Below are positions 1-7,665 of a stretch of 39,555 nt of DNA, piece by piece; position 1 is the first letter of the stretch, and every line of letters starts with the position of its first letter. Where the stretch lies: NCBI GenBank assembly GCA_964412395.1, contig CAYPOY010000005.1, positions 1 through 39,555 of the forward strand. Reading direction: 5' to 3'. A program made the position numbers and the translations under genes. The notes below the pieces were generated by a model. It saw nothing but the letters and a program-made list of their open reading frames with translations. It searched no databases and had not been told where the DNA came from. This DNA comes from CAYPOY01 sp964412395. GTDB taxonomy: Bacteria > Chloroflexota > Anaerolineae > B4-G1.

Positions 1-81
1 TGCTGTTACCTGATGCCTGCCCGTGAAAGTTCCCACAGTTTTTAGCCACACTCAATTGATATTATACAGTAGTTCAGGCCG

Positions 82-819
82 ATGTCAAGAATTAGCAAGG
101 CTCTCCATCCCAGGCACTGCCACATCTGCGGCCGCCGCCTCCGGGGGCGGGGCTGGGTCTACGCGCCCAACGGCGTCCCGGATGGTCAGTCCATCGTCGT
201 CTGCCGCCGCTGCCAGGAGACGGCACCGCGCTGCGACATCTGCGGTGTGCCGATGGGCACCAACCACGTCCGGTTGCCCGACGGCCGGCGTATCTGTGCC
301 CGCTGCCACCAGACCGCCGTCTATGACCCTGCCCGGGCGCAAGCACTCTTCGAGCGCGTGGCCCGCATCGTTACCGACGAACTAGGCCTGGGGCTCAACG
401 TGGGCACCGGCTTCGCGCTGGCAGACCACCGGCACCTGCAGCGGCTGGCGACGGAGGCCCGGCCGGCTCTCCACGACGACCCGGCCAAGGTGGTGGGTCT
501 TTTCGTCCGTAAGGGCCGCAAGCGGGTGATGTATCTGCTCTCCAACTTACCGCAGATATTGCTTATCCAGACCATCGCCCACGAGTGGGCTCACGCCTGG
601 CAAGGGGAGAATTGCCCGCTGCTTCAGGACCCGCTCGTGCGCGAGGGGTTCGCCGAGTGGGTGGCCTACAAGACGTTGCAGAGGATGGGGGCGGTCAAGA
701 AGACGGCGCTGATGGAACAGCAAGATGGACTGTACGGCGAGGGGCTGCGGGAGATGCTGGAACTGGAACGGCGCGATGGTGTGTCCGGTGTGTTGGCCTT
801 TTGCCGGCGGGCGGAATAG
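82..819 (+). CDS. LIM-like zinc finger / DA1-like metallopeptidase
   Basis: A 245-residue protein. The N-terminus carries two CxxC...CxxC zinc sites (Cys13/16/41/44 and Cys51/54/72/75), arranged like a LIM domain. The C-terminal half holds the zincin motif HEWAH at residues 167-171, followed by REGFAEW, where Glu188 is the likely third zinc ligand. This order matches the DA1-like peptidase family (LIM followed by HExxH), best known from plant DA1 proteins and also found in bacteria. No signal peptide or membrane segment is visible, so it is probably cytoplasmic. ATG at 82 was chosen because the zinc fingers begin just after it; the upstream Shine-Dalgarno signal is weak. An AT-rich stretch at 55-70 could be a promoter -10 region but no convincing -35 is seen. 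It heads a long same-strand series of signalling genes. The substrate is unknown. Confidence 0.82.
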   Translation: MSRISKALHPRHCHICGRRLRGRGWVYAPNGVPDGQSIVVCRRCQETAPRCDICGVPMGTNHVRLPDGRRICARCHQTAVYDPARAQALFERVARIVTDELGLGLNVGTGFALADHRHLQRLATEARPALHDDPAKVVGLFVRKGRKRVMYLLSNLPQILLIQTIAHEWAHAWQGENCPLLQDPLVREGFAEWVAYKTLQRMGAVKKTALMEQQDGLYGEGLREMLELERRDGVSGVLAFCRRAE

Positions 820-820
820 T

Positions 821-869
821 GCGAATTGCGAATGACGAATGGCGAATGGCGAATGGCGAATTGCAGAAT
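821..869. repeat. Heptamer tandem repeat (GCGAATG)n
   Basis: Seven consecutive 7-base units related to GCGAATG fill the gap after the peptidase stop codon. The first unit starts at 821 and the last, degenerate unit ends at 869. They look like the short tandemly repeated repetitive sequences known from cyanobacteria and other bacteria. The array lies just upstream of the VWA gene's Shine-Dalgarno region and creates a false in-frame ATG at 839. Confidence 0.8.
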
Positions 870-889
870 CGGATTCGGGAAGGGGTGAG

Positions 890-2260
890 ATGGCTGAAAC
901 GTTGAGTTTGAACTGCACGGTGAATACACCCGCTCTGCCCGTCACTGGACAGCCCCGCCTGCTCTATCTGCTGTTGGAGGTGGGTGGGGGTACTGACTCC
1001 GTGACGCTGCCGGTTAACCTCGCGCTGGTAGTGGACGTGAGCGACTCAATGCACTTCCGCCTGGCCACCGAAGCGCAGTTCAAGGAACTGGCACGGATGG
1101 GAGTGCTGCAAGAGGTGCTGGTGGATGGCGTGCCAGCCTGGCAGTCGGCGGACATCTCCGACGATGCACTGGCTCGCCTGCCGCGTAAGATTGACCGCGT
1201 CAAAAATGCACTGCGAGCCGCGGTTGAGCAACTTCGCCCCGCCGACCGTTTCGCCCTGGTCGCCTTCGCGGGACAGGCAGTCACGCTCATTCCCAACACC
1301 GCTGGCGTCGGGCCGATCAAAAGCCGCCTGCTCGACGTCGTTGATGGACTGGATGAACTGCAACTGGGAGACGATACATACATCGGGCGGGGGATGGCGT
1401 TGGGTTTCGAGGAATTACAGCGAGGTGCTTCGGGCGGCCTGGCCGCCCGGATGCTCGCGCTCACCGATGGCTTCACGTTGGACGAGGACGACTGCCGCGC
1501 CTGGGCCGAACGAGCGCAGGCAGCCCGCGTCCCCATAAGCACGATGGGATTGGGGGGCGAGTTCAACGAGGAGTTGATGATCCCCATTGCCGACCGGACC
1601 GGCGGCGAGGCCTATCTGCTGGAGGACTCTGAGGACATCCCGGCCGCCTTTGCCCAGGAGTTGCAGCGGGCGCAGGCGGTGCGCTACCGCAACCTGGAAC
1701 TGAAACTGCGTCCCTCACAAGGGGTGGAGGTACGGGCGGCCTACCGGGTGCGTCCCTCCATCGCGCCGCTGGAAGCGGTCAATGAGGGCGGCAGTTACAG
1801 TTTCCCGCTGGGCGACCTGGTGGCGGGGGAGGAGCCGGCACTGCTGCTGGAACTGATCGCGCCACCACGCCCGGCAGGGGTCTACCGGCTGGCCCAGGCC
1901 CTGCTGGCCTGCGGTGCCCCAGCCGGCGGCTTGGCCGGCCTGAAAACGCGGGCCGATGTGGTGGTCGAATACACGCCCGACCCGGCCCGAGCAGCGCAGA
2001 TGGTGCCACAGGTGATGCACGTCGTCGAGGCGCTGAGCGCCTACAAGTTGCAGCGAGGGGCGCAGCGGGCGCTGGATGAAGGTGACGTGGGGCGAGCGAC
2101 GCGCAAGCTACGAGCCGCCGCCACCCGCCTGCTGGATATGGGCGAGGAGGAACTGGCGGTGGAGATGGAACGGCAGGCGGCAGAACTGGAACAGCGTGGC
2201 CAGGCCGACCCGCGACGAACGAAGAAGCTGCGCTATGAGACACGGAAGTTGACGCAGTGA
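890..2260 (+). CDS. VWA-domain protein, cytoplasmic
   Basis: A 456-residue protein with a von Willebrand factor A domain from about residue 43 to 260. The metal-ion-dependent adhesion site is complete: DVSDS at residues 49-53, a threonine in GDDTYIGRG, and an aspartate in LALTDGF. A beta-rich segment and then a helical, charged C-terminus (about 385-456) follow. No signal peptide or membrane helix is present, so it probably acts inside the cell as a Mg-dependent protein-binding module. The ATG at 890 is preceded by a purine-rich Shine-Dalgarno stretch (GGGAAGGGGTGAG); the in-frame ATG at 839 lies in the heptamer repeat and is unlikely to be used. Bacterial VWA proteins often sit beside Ser/Thr kinases and FHA proteins, as here, and may present or scaffold partners. 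The precise partner is unknown. Confidence 0.88.
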   Translation: MAETLSLNCTVNTPALPVTGQPRLLYLLLEVGGGTDSVTLPVNLALVVDVSDSMHFRLATEAQFKELARMGVLQEVLVDGVPAWQSADISDDALARLPRKIDRVKNALRAAVEQLRPADRFALVAFAGQAVTLIPNTAGVGPIKSRLLDVVDGLDELQLGDDTYIGRGMALGFEELQRGASGGLAARMLALTDGFTLDEDDCRAWAERAQAARVPISTMGLGGEFNEELMIPIADRTGGEAYLLEDSEDIPAAFAQELQRAQAVRYRNLELKLRPSQGVEVRAAYRVRPSIAPLEAVNEGGSYSFPLGDLVAGEEPALLLELIAPPRPAGVYRLAQALLACGAPAGGLAGLKTRADVVVEYTPDPARAAQMVPQVMHVVEALSAYKLQRGAQRALDEGDVGRATRKLRAAATRLLDMGEEELAVEMERQAAELEQRGQADPRRTKKLRYETRKLTQ

Positions 2261-2301
2261 GGTGCGACGCACTTCAGAAGTGCGTCGCACCTCACAGGAG
2301 T
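2259..2301. repeat. Palindromic repeat with built-in Shine-Dalgarno, copy 1
   Basis: A perfect inverted repeat with 17-base arms (2259-2275 and 2277-2293) around a single A at 2276, followed by CACAGGAGT. A second copy lies at 24024-24065. Over 42 bases the two copies differ only at the central base. The arms start inside the stop codon of the VWA gene. The AGGAG at the end sits six bases before the GTG start at 2307, so the repeat supplies the ribosome-binding site. There is no T-run, so it is not a typical terminator. Confidence 0.85.
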
Positions 2302-2306
2302 AGAAA

Positions 2307-4613
2307 GTGACACAAGAGTGTCCTCATTGCCACCACCTCAACCGTGACACGGCACAGTTCTGCGCCGGCTGCGGCAATCCCTTGCAGCCTGGCGGGACGA
2401 GGCCCTACGTTACCCTCCAGCCCGGCCAGACGATGCACAACGTCTATCGCATCGTGCGACCACTGGGCAAGGGCGGTATGGGAGCCATCTACCTGGCGGA
2501 GGACCTGGGGGCCTTCGACCGCCAGCGCGTCATCAAGGAGATGCTCCAGTACTTTGATCTGACTGACCATCAGGCGGTGCAAAAGGCTCAGCAGCGGTTT
2601 GAGGCAGAGGGGCGCACGCTGGCCCGCCTGCGTCATCCTGGCATCCCCGACATCACGGCCTACTTCTCTGAGGGCGGCCGCAACTACATTGTGATGGAGT
2701 ACGTCGAGGGGGAGGATCTGCTCCAGGGACTGACCCACGAGGGTGCTCACGGCAACCTGGTGCATGGCAAACCCTACCCCGTCAAAGACATCCTACGCTG
2801 GGGTATCCAACTGTGCGGGGTACTCACCTACCTGGCCCGCCAGAAGCCGCCCGTCGTCCACCACGACATCAAACCAGCCAACGTCATCATTGACAAGAAC
2901 ACCGGCGAGGCCTACCTGGTGGACTTCGGCACGGCCAAAGCGCGCCTGGTCGTGCAGCCCGGTGGAAAGGTCGGCGTGCAGAAATCCAGCATCTACGGCA
3001 CCGAGGGGTACGCTGCACCGGAGATGTACAACGCCGAGTCTTCCCCCCGCTCCGACGTCTACTCGCTGGCGGCTACGCTCTATCACCTGCTGACCGACGA
3101 CGACCCCCGCGACCATCCGCTTGACTACCCCAAACTGAAAACACTGGATCCGGCACTGCGGGCGGCGTTGCAGAGCGCACTGCATGACGACCCACAGGAG
3201 CGTCCCGAGGCTCACGCTTTCCGCCGCGCTCTCCAGGACGTGCAGGCCGCGCTTCTGGGCGAGGTCAAGGCTCCCTTCACTTTCCCCGACGGCCGGCAGG
3301 CGCGCACGCCGCGGGAGTTGGCCCGCCTGTGCGACACTCAGTGGGACACAGCGAGGAGGCTCTTGTACGGCGGAGAGTTTGAACGCTGGCTGAGACATTC
3401 ACTTTTCCGGGCCGACCTGGCGGACAAAGCGGCTTCCATCGTGCAGGCCGGCGGTGACCAGAACGAGGGGCTGGAGGCTTTCCTCCACGTCCTCAACCCG
3501 CGCCTCTCCTACCCGGCGCTGCGCCTGCGTCCCCGCACCTTGCGCTTTGGGCGCATCGTCTCCGGCGACAAGGCCCAGCGCACTCTCCGCCTCCACAACC
3601 GCGCCGGCCGGGGCCCGCTGAAGGGCACGATCACGGTGGACCCGCCGGTTTCCTGGATCAGCATTCCCCGACGCTTCGACGGCGAGCGCGACGTCACGGT
3701 CACGGTGGACGCCAGCAATGTGCCGGATGGCACACGACTGGCGGCGCACCTGAAACTCAAGACGGCCTACGAGGAACAGAGCGTAGCAGTGCGCGGGCAG
3801 GTGGCCTTCCCCTGGCCGCAAGCACTGGGGCGCGTTGGGTTGGCACTGACCATCGGAGGAATGGTAGGATGGTATCTGGCCTTCCTGGGTATGAGCGCTC
3901 CCGGAGCACGTCTGACCTACACCGGTGTAGGAACCCTGGCACTGTTCCTGGCGTGGCTGCGTGTTCGCCGCGCACAGGCTTCGTGGAAGGGGAAGGCATT
4001 TCGGCTGTTGTTCTACTTGCTCCTCTTCGGAGTGCTCCTGACGATGGCCAACCGGATGTGCTACGCTTCCTGGAGCTTCGTGCGTCGTGCAGATATGGTT
4101 GGCGGCTGGACATTGCCAACGGCTGCTGGTGTCATCGTCGGGCTGGTCATCGGTGTCATACGGGCATTGAGCCGGCCTGGCCGCCGGCTGATCCCCCGGC
4201 TCTTTGCCGCACTCATCCTGCTGGGGTCCGCCGCCTATGGTGGCTGGAGGGCCTATCTTGCTGTGGGCCGGTTTATCGTCAGCACACCGACCCCCGCACC
4301 GGCGCAAGAGGTCACAGCCACGCCGCGCTCGACCCGGTCGGTCACGCCGACGCAGAGGCAGCCTATGAGAACTGTATGGCCCGGCGAGATTGGCGTAGGC
4401 GCACAAGTCGTGGTTGCCACAGGTGGGCGGCGCCTCAACGTCCGGCGAACGCCAGGGACGGACGCGGTCATCATCACGTGCGTGGATCCCGGCACACGGC
4501 TGGAGGTGGTGGACGGCCCCCGCACCGCCAGCGGCTACACCTGGTGGCGCGTTAAGTTACCTGATGGTACAATAGGCTGGGTAGCCGAGAATTGGCTGAA
4601 GCTGGTGGAGTGA
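2307..4613 (+). CDS. Ser/Thr kinase: zinc ribbon, Ig-like, 5 TM, SH3b
   Basis: A 768-residue membrane kinase. Order: a zinc ribbon (Cys5/8/19/22), a Hanks-type kinase domain (about 47-315), a linker, an Ig-like beta domain (about 395-505), about five membrane helices (about 515-660), and an outer SH3b domain (about 695-768). Kinase motifs are present: GKGGMG glycine loop, Lys77, catalytic Asp187, DFG at 206-208 and APE. The HRD motif reads HHD, with the Arg replaced by His. The SH3b tail (LNVRRTPG, WWRVKLPDG, GWVAENWL) typically binds cell-wall peptides, suggesting a wall sensor. The GTG start at 2307 is set by AGGAG at 2296-2300. The Ig-like domain resembles one in the kinase at 5670, with a PWL/VSWI-type strand. 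Targets are unknown; FHA proteins encoded nearby are likely readers. Confidence 0.92.
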   Translation: MTQECPHCHHLNRDTAQFCAGCGNPLQPGGTRPYVTLQPGQTMHNVYRIVRPLGKGGMGAIYLAEDLGAFDRQRVIKEMLQYFDLTDHQAVQKAQQRFEAEGRTLARLRHPGIPDITAYFSEGGRNYIVMEYVEGEDLLQGLTHEGAHGNLVHGKPYPVKDILRWGIQLCGVLTYLARQKPPVVHHDIKPANVIIDKNTGEAYLVDFGTAKARLVVQPGGKVGVQKSSIYGTEGYAAPEMYNAESSPRSDVYSLAATLYHLLTDDDPRDHPLDYPKLKTLDPALRAALQSALHDDPQERPEAHAFRRALQDVQAALLGEVKAPFTFPDGRQARTPRELARLCDTQWDTARRLLYGGEFERWLRHSLFRADLADKAASIVQAGGDQNEGLEAFLHVLNPRLSYPALRLRPRTLRFGRIVSGDKAQRTLRLHNRAGRGPLKGTITVDPPVSWISIPRRFDGERDVTVTVDASNVPDGTRLAAHLKLKTAYEEQSVAVRGQVAFPWPQALGRVGLALTIGGMVGWYLAFLGMSAPGARLTYTGVGTLALFLAWLRVRRAQASWKGKAFRLLFYLLLFGVLLTMANRMCYASWSFVRRADMVGGWTLPTAAGVIVGLVIGVIRALSRPGRRLIPRLFAALILLGSAAYGGWRAYLAVGRFIVSTPTPAPAQEVTATPRSTRSVTPTQRQPMRTVWPGEIGVGAQVVVATGGRRLNVRRTPGTDAVIITCVDPGTRLEVVDGPRTASGYTWWRVKLPDGTIGWVAENWLKLVE

Positions 4614-4698
4614 TTCCCCTGTCCTCGGCCGGCCCCGTGATGGGGCAAGCCTGTTTTCACACAAGAACGGCCCTTGGTGGGCAAAGGAAGGTGCTCTG

Positions 4699-5673
4699 AT
4701 GAGCGTCGAGGTATGGTACGGTGACAAGCCGCACCACGAGGCCGAGCAGAAGACACTGCTCGAACTGTATCAGTATCTTCATCCCCAGCAGGAGCATTTT
4801 ATCCTCCTGCATAACTTCTTCGCCGGACGGAGCAACGAGATTGACCTGGTTGTACTCAAGCGTGACGGCGTCTTCCTGGCCGAACTCAAGCATGTCTGGG
4901 ACCCCATCGTCGGCGAGCGTGAGGGCGACTGGAAAGCGACCCGTGAGGACGGCAGCGAGGTCGTCCTGAACCCCGACCGGCCCAACCCCTTCAAGCAGGC
5001 ACAGCGCAACTACTACAATTGGAAGGACTGGTGCCAGGCCCACGCCGAAGAGATCGGCGCTGGCCTGATGCAATCCCGCCCGACGGATTGGACCGACGTG
5101 ATGACCTACGTCGTCCTATACCCGGATCTGCCGGTAGGCAGCCGAATAGATATCGGCGATTGGCCTGTGCAGGCTGTAGGGCTGCCGACGTTCCTGGCCG
5201 CGCTGGTGATGCGTTCGTCGAAGAAGGTCGCTCTGTCACGCCAGGAGATGAGGTGCGTCCCCCGGTTGATTGGGTTGCAACAGTGGCAGTTGGCGCAGCC
5301 GACGGAAAAATTGTCGGACTGGGAGCCAGCCGCCTTCGCCGTGCTGGTGGCGCGGGGCCATACACTGTCGGCACCGCTCTTCCGCCTGGATGAGATCAAC
5401 AAAGAGGTCATCACCATCGGTCGAGAGACCGAGAATGACCTGATCATCGGCGACCCTACGGTGTCGCGCTACCACGCTGAGATGTACCGACACGGCGGGC
5501 GCTGGGTCGTGCGCGACCTGGACAGCACCAGCGGCACCTTTGTGAGTTACGGCGGCGACCCAGACGTGGAAAGTCAGGTTCGGGGCAGAGAATTTGCTTT
5601 GAAGAACAATTCCATCGTCCGCTTTGGCCCGGCCGCCTACACGCTGCTGTTGCACGAGGATGGAGAGACGTGA
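4699..5673 (+). CDS. NERD nuclease-related domain fused to FHA
   Basis: A 324-residue soluble protein. The N-terminal half is a NERD domain with the restriction-endonuclease-like residues Glu47, Asp49, Glu62 and Lys64 (NEIDLVV followed by AELKH, the ExK signature), so nuclease activity is possible. The C-terminus (about 232-312) is an FHA domain with GR at 241-242, SRYH at 256-259 and DLDSTSGTFV, which binds phosphothreonine. The expected role is a DNA-acting or NERD-scaffold protein recruited by phosphorylated partners, presumably substrates of the flanking kinases. ATG at 4699 follows AGGAAGG with suitable spacing. The stop overlaps the next gene's GTG start by four bases, implying translational coupling with the five-ribbon kinase. 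The fusion of a putative nuclease to a phosphopeptide reader is unusual. Confidence 0.88.
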   Translation: MSVEVWYGDKPHHEAEQKTLLELYQYLHPQQEHFILLHNFFAGRSNEIDLVVLKRDGVFLAELKHVWDPIVGEREGDWKATREDGSEVVLNPDRPNPFKQAQRNYYNWKDWCQAHAEEIGAGLMQSRPTDWTDVMTYVVLYPDLPVGSRIDIGDWPVQAVGLPTFLAALVMRSSKKVALSRQEMRCVPRLIGLQQWQLAQPTEKLSDWEPAAFAVLVARGHTLSAPLFRLDEINKEVITIGRETENDLIIGDPTVSRYHAEMYRHGGRWVVRDLDSTSGTFVSYGGDPDVESQVRGREFALKNNSIVRFGPAAYTLLLHEDGET

Positions 5674-7550
5674 ACATCTGTCCGCAGTGTGGTACGATCA
5701 ACCGCCCTGAGGCACACTTTTGCCGGCAATGCCGGAGCGCAATGCCGGCCGCCGCATTGCTTTGTTCGTCTTGCGGGGCGGCGCTGCGTCCGGGCGCTCG
5801 CTTCTGCAAGCAGTGCGGCAAGCCAGTCACTGCCGCTTCTGCCACCAGCGCTCAGCCCACCTGTCCTCGTTGCGGCAAACCGGTGCGTCCCCAGGCACTC
5901 TTCTGCCCTCATTGCGGTGCTTCTCTCCCCCGTCCATCGGCGACGAAAGCCTGCCCCCGCTGCGGCGCGCCGGTGCGAACGATTGCCCGTTTCTGTCCCT
6001 TCTGTGGCGCCCCGCTGGCTCTGGCACCGACTGCCCCTACAGGCCCGCGTTGCCCCAACTGCGGCGCTCCTGTTCGCCCGGGCGCGCGTTTCTGTCGCAT
6101 CTGCAGCCACCCACTGACGGCGTCCCCACCGCCTCTGCCCCCGTCGCAACAACCCGGACGCTCCGGCACCGGCGACCTGCTGCCGCTGTCCATCCTCTCT
6201 GGCCGCTACGCCATCATGGAGAAAATCGCCCAGGGGGGTATGGGAGCCATCTATAAGGCTCAGGACAAGCGGCTTCAGGGTAAGATCGTGGCCGTGAAAG
6301 AGATGTCCGAGTCGGCTATACCCCCGGCCGAGCGTGAGCAGATTCTGAAATCATTCCAGCGCGAGGCAGAACTGCTGGCCCAGCTCGAGCACCCCAACCT
6401 GGCGCGGGTAACCGACCGCTTTCAGGAGGGAGAGCGCCACTATATAATCATGGAGTTCATCGAGGGCCAGACGTTGGGGAAAATGCTGGAAGGACGCACT
6501 GAGCCTTTCCCGGAGGATCAGGTGCTGGTCTGGGCAGAGCAATTGTGCGACGTGCTGACTTTCTTGCATGGCCAAAAACCCAAGATCATCTACCGCGACG
6601 TGAAACCGGCCAATGTGATGGTGCTGAATGGTTCTGATGAGATCAAGTTGATTGACTTTGGCATCGCCCGTTTCTACAAGCCGGGCAAGCGGAAGGACAC
6701 CATCGAGTTCGGCACCGATGGCTACGCTCCGCCAGAACAGTACGGCAAATCCCAGACCGACGAGCGGGCTGACCTCCACGCGCTGGGGGCGATGCTTCAC
6801 CAGTTGCTCACCCTGCACGACCCTGTCACAGTACTGTTCCAGTTCCCTCGCGTGCGCAGCCTTAACTCCGAGGTGAGCCGTCGCGTGGAGACTGCCATCG
6901 CGAAGGCAGTGCAGCCTAACAAGGATAAGCGTCACCAGTCCATTGAGGAGATGCGAGTTGCGCTTCTGGGGGAGGAGGCAGCAAAACAGCCTCGTCCCCC
7001 GGCGAAGGACAAGAAGAAACCCACCAGAACTACCAGGCCATCCACGGTCCCACCATCGGCGCCAGGCAAGTTGACGCTCACTCCAGCCTTGCTGGACTTC
7101 GGGCCGGTGCTGGGCGGCGGTGATGCCTCCGACCAATCTTTGGTAGTCGCTTTCGCTGCCGGCGAGGAGGCGACCCTCAGCACCGATGTTCCCTGGCTGC
7201 ATGTCCACCCTCGCAGCGTCAGCAAACGTGGCAGCCGGGTTACTGTCGCACTGGACACCCCCCGTCTCCAGGCGGGACGAGTACAACTGAGGGGGAACTG
7301 GCTGAGGCGCTGGGCTGGCTGGCATACTTGCCGCCTGGTACCGGCGGAGCAGAGCGCCCGCGCTCACGTGAAAGTGGAATTGAAAAGCGGATATGAGCAA
7401 CGCGTGCCGGTCAGCGTCATCGTCGTGCCGCAACGCTGGCAGGTGCAGGCCGGCTGGGCGGCAACCATCGGGGCCATGTTATTGGAGGCGGCAGCAGTGA
7501 TCGGCGCATTGGGAGCGCTCGTGACGGCGGTGTTTGGAGCAGGATTCTAG
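5670..7550 (+). CDS. Ser/Thr kinase with five N-terminal zinc ribbons
   Basis: A 626-residue kinase. The first 150 residues carry five consecutive four-cysteine ribbons (Cys4/7/18/21; 32/35/46/49; 65/68/79/82; 95/98/109/112; 128/131/142/145). The kinase domain spans about 180-440, with glycine loop AQGGMG, Lys210, catalytic Asp310 within YRD (His of HRD replaced by Tyr), DFG at 329-331 and PPEQY. A Pro/Lys/Arg-rich linker leads to an Ig-like domain (about 470-590) similar to that of the kinase at 2307. A hydrophobic stretch at the extreme C-terminus (about 598-625) looks like a tail anchor. The topology therefore keeps ribbons, kinase and Ig-like domain in the cytoplasm. The GTG start overlaps the preceding stop (GTGA). 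The ribbons probably mediate protein or nucleic-acid contacts; this is not shown by the sequence. Confidence 0.92.
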   Translation: MNICPQCGTINRPEAHFCRQCRSAMPAAALLCSSCGAALRPGARFCKQCGKPVTAASATSAQPTCPRCGKPVRPQALFCPHCGASLPRPSATKACPRCGAPVRTIARFCPFCGAPLALAPTAPTGPRCPNCGAPVRPGARFCRICSHPLTASPPPLPPSQQPGRSGTGDLLPLSILSGRYAIMEKIAQGGMGAIYKAQDKRLQGKIVAVKEMSESAIPPAEREQILKSFQREAELLAQLEHPNLARVTDRFQEGERHYIIMEFIEGQTLGKMLEGRTEPFPEDQVLVWAEQLCDVLTFLHGQKPKIIYRDVKPANVMVLNGSDEIKLIDFGIARFYKPGKRKDTIEFGTDGYAPPEQYGKSQTDERADLHALGAMLHQLLTLHDPVTVLFQFPRVRSLNSEVSRRVETAIAKAVQPNKDKRHQSIEEMRVALLGEEAAKQPRPPAKDKKKPTRTTRPSTVPPSAPGKLTLTPALLDFGPVLGGGDASDQSLVVAFAAGEEATLSTDVPWLHVHPRSVSKRGSRVTVALDTPRLQAGRVQLRGNWLRRWAGWHTCRLVPAEQSARAHVKVELKSGYEQRVPVSVIVVPQRWQVQAGWAATIGAMLLEAAAVIGALGALVTAVFGAGF

Positions 7551-7665
7551 ATGCACAATCCTCAAGGCAATGAAGACTACAGCACCTTCTGGGATCGCCG
7601 TGCGCTCTCTTCCAGCGCGCTGAGCCATTGTGAGCACGTTGTACAAGCATTGGAGGGAGGATAGG

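Noticed and set aside
23..385. Overlapping long ORFs in other frames across the whole window, on both strands
   Set aside because: High GC removes stop codons from the other frames. The products are Arg/Pro/Ala-rich without domains, and each overlaps a gene with clear motifs.
2259..2301. Rho-independent terminator at the palindrome
   Set aside because: There is no T-run after the stem, and the next gene's ribosome-binding site is part of the repeat.
4614..4698. Short GC hairpin near 4630-4650 as a regulatory element
   Set aside because: Only four to five base pairs are seen and there is no second copy; not supported.
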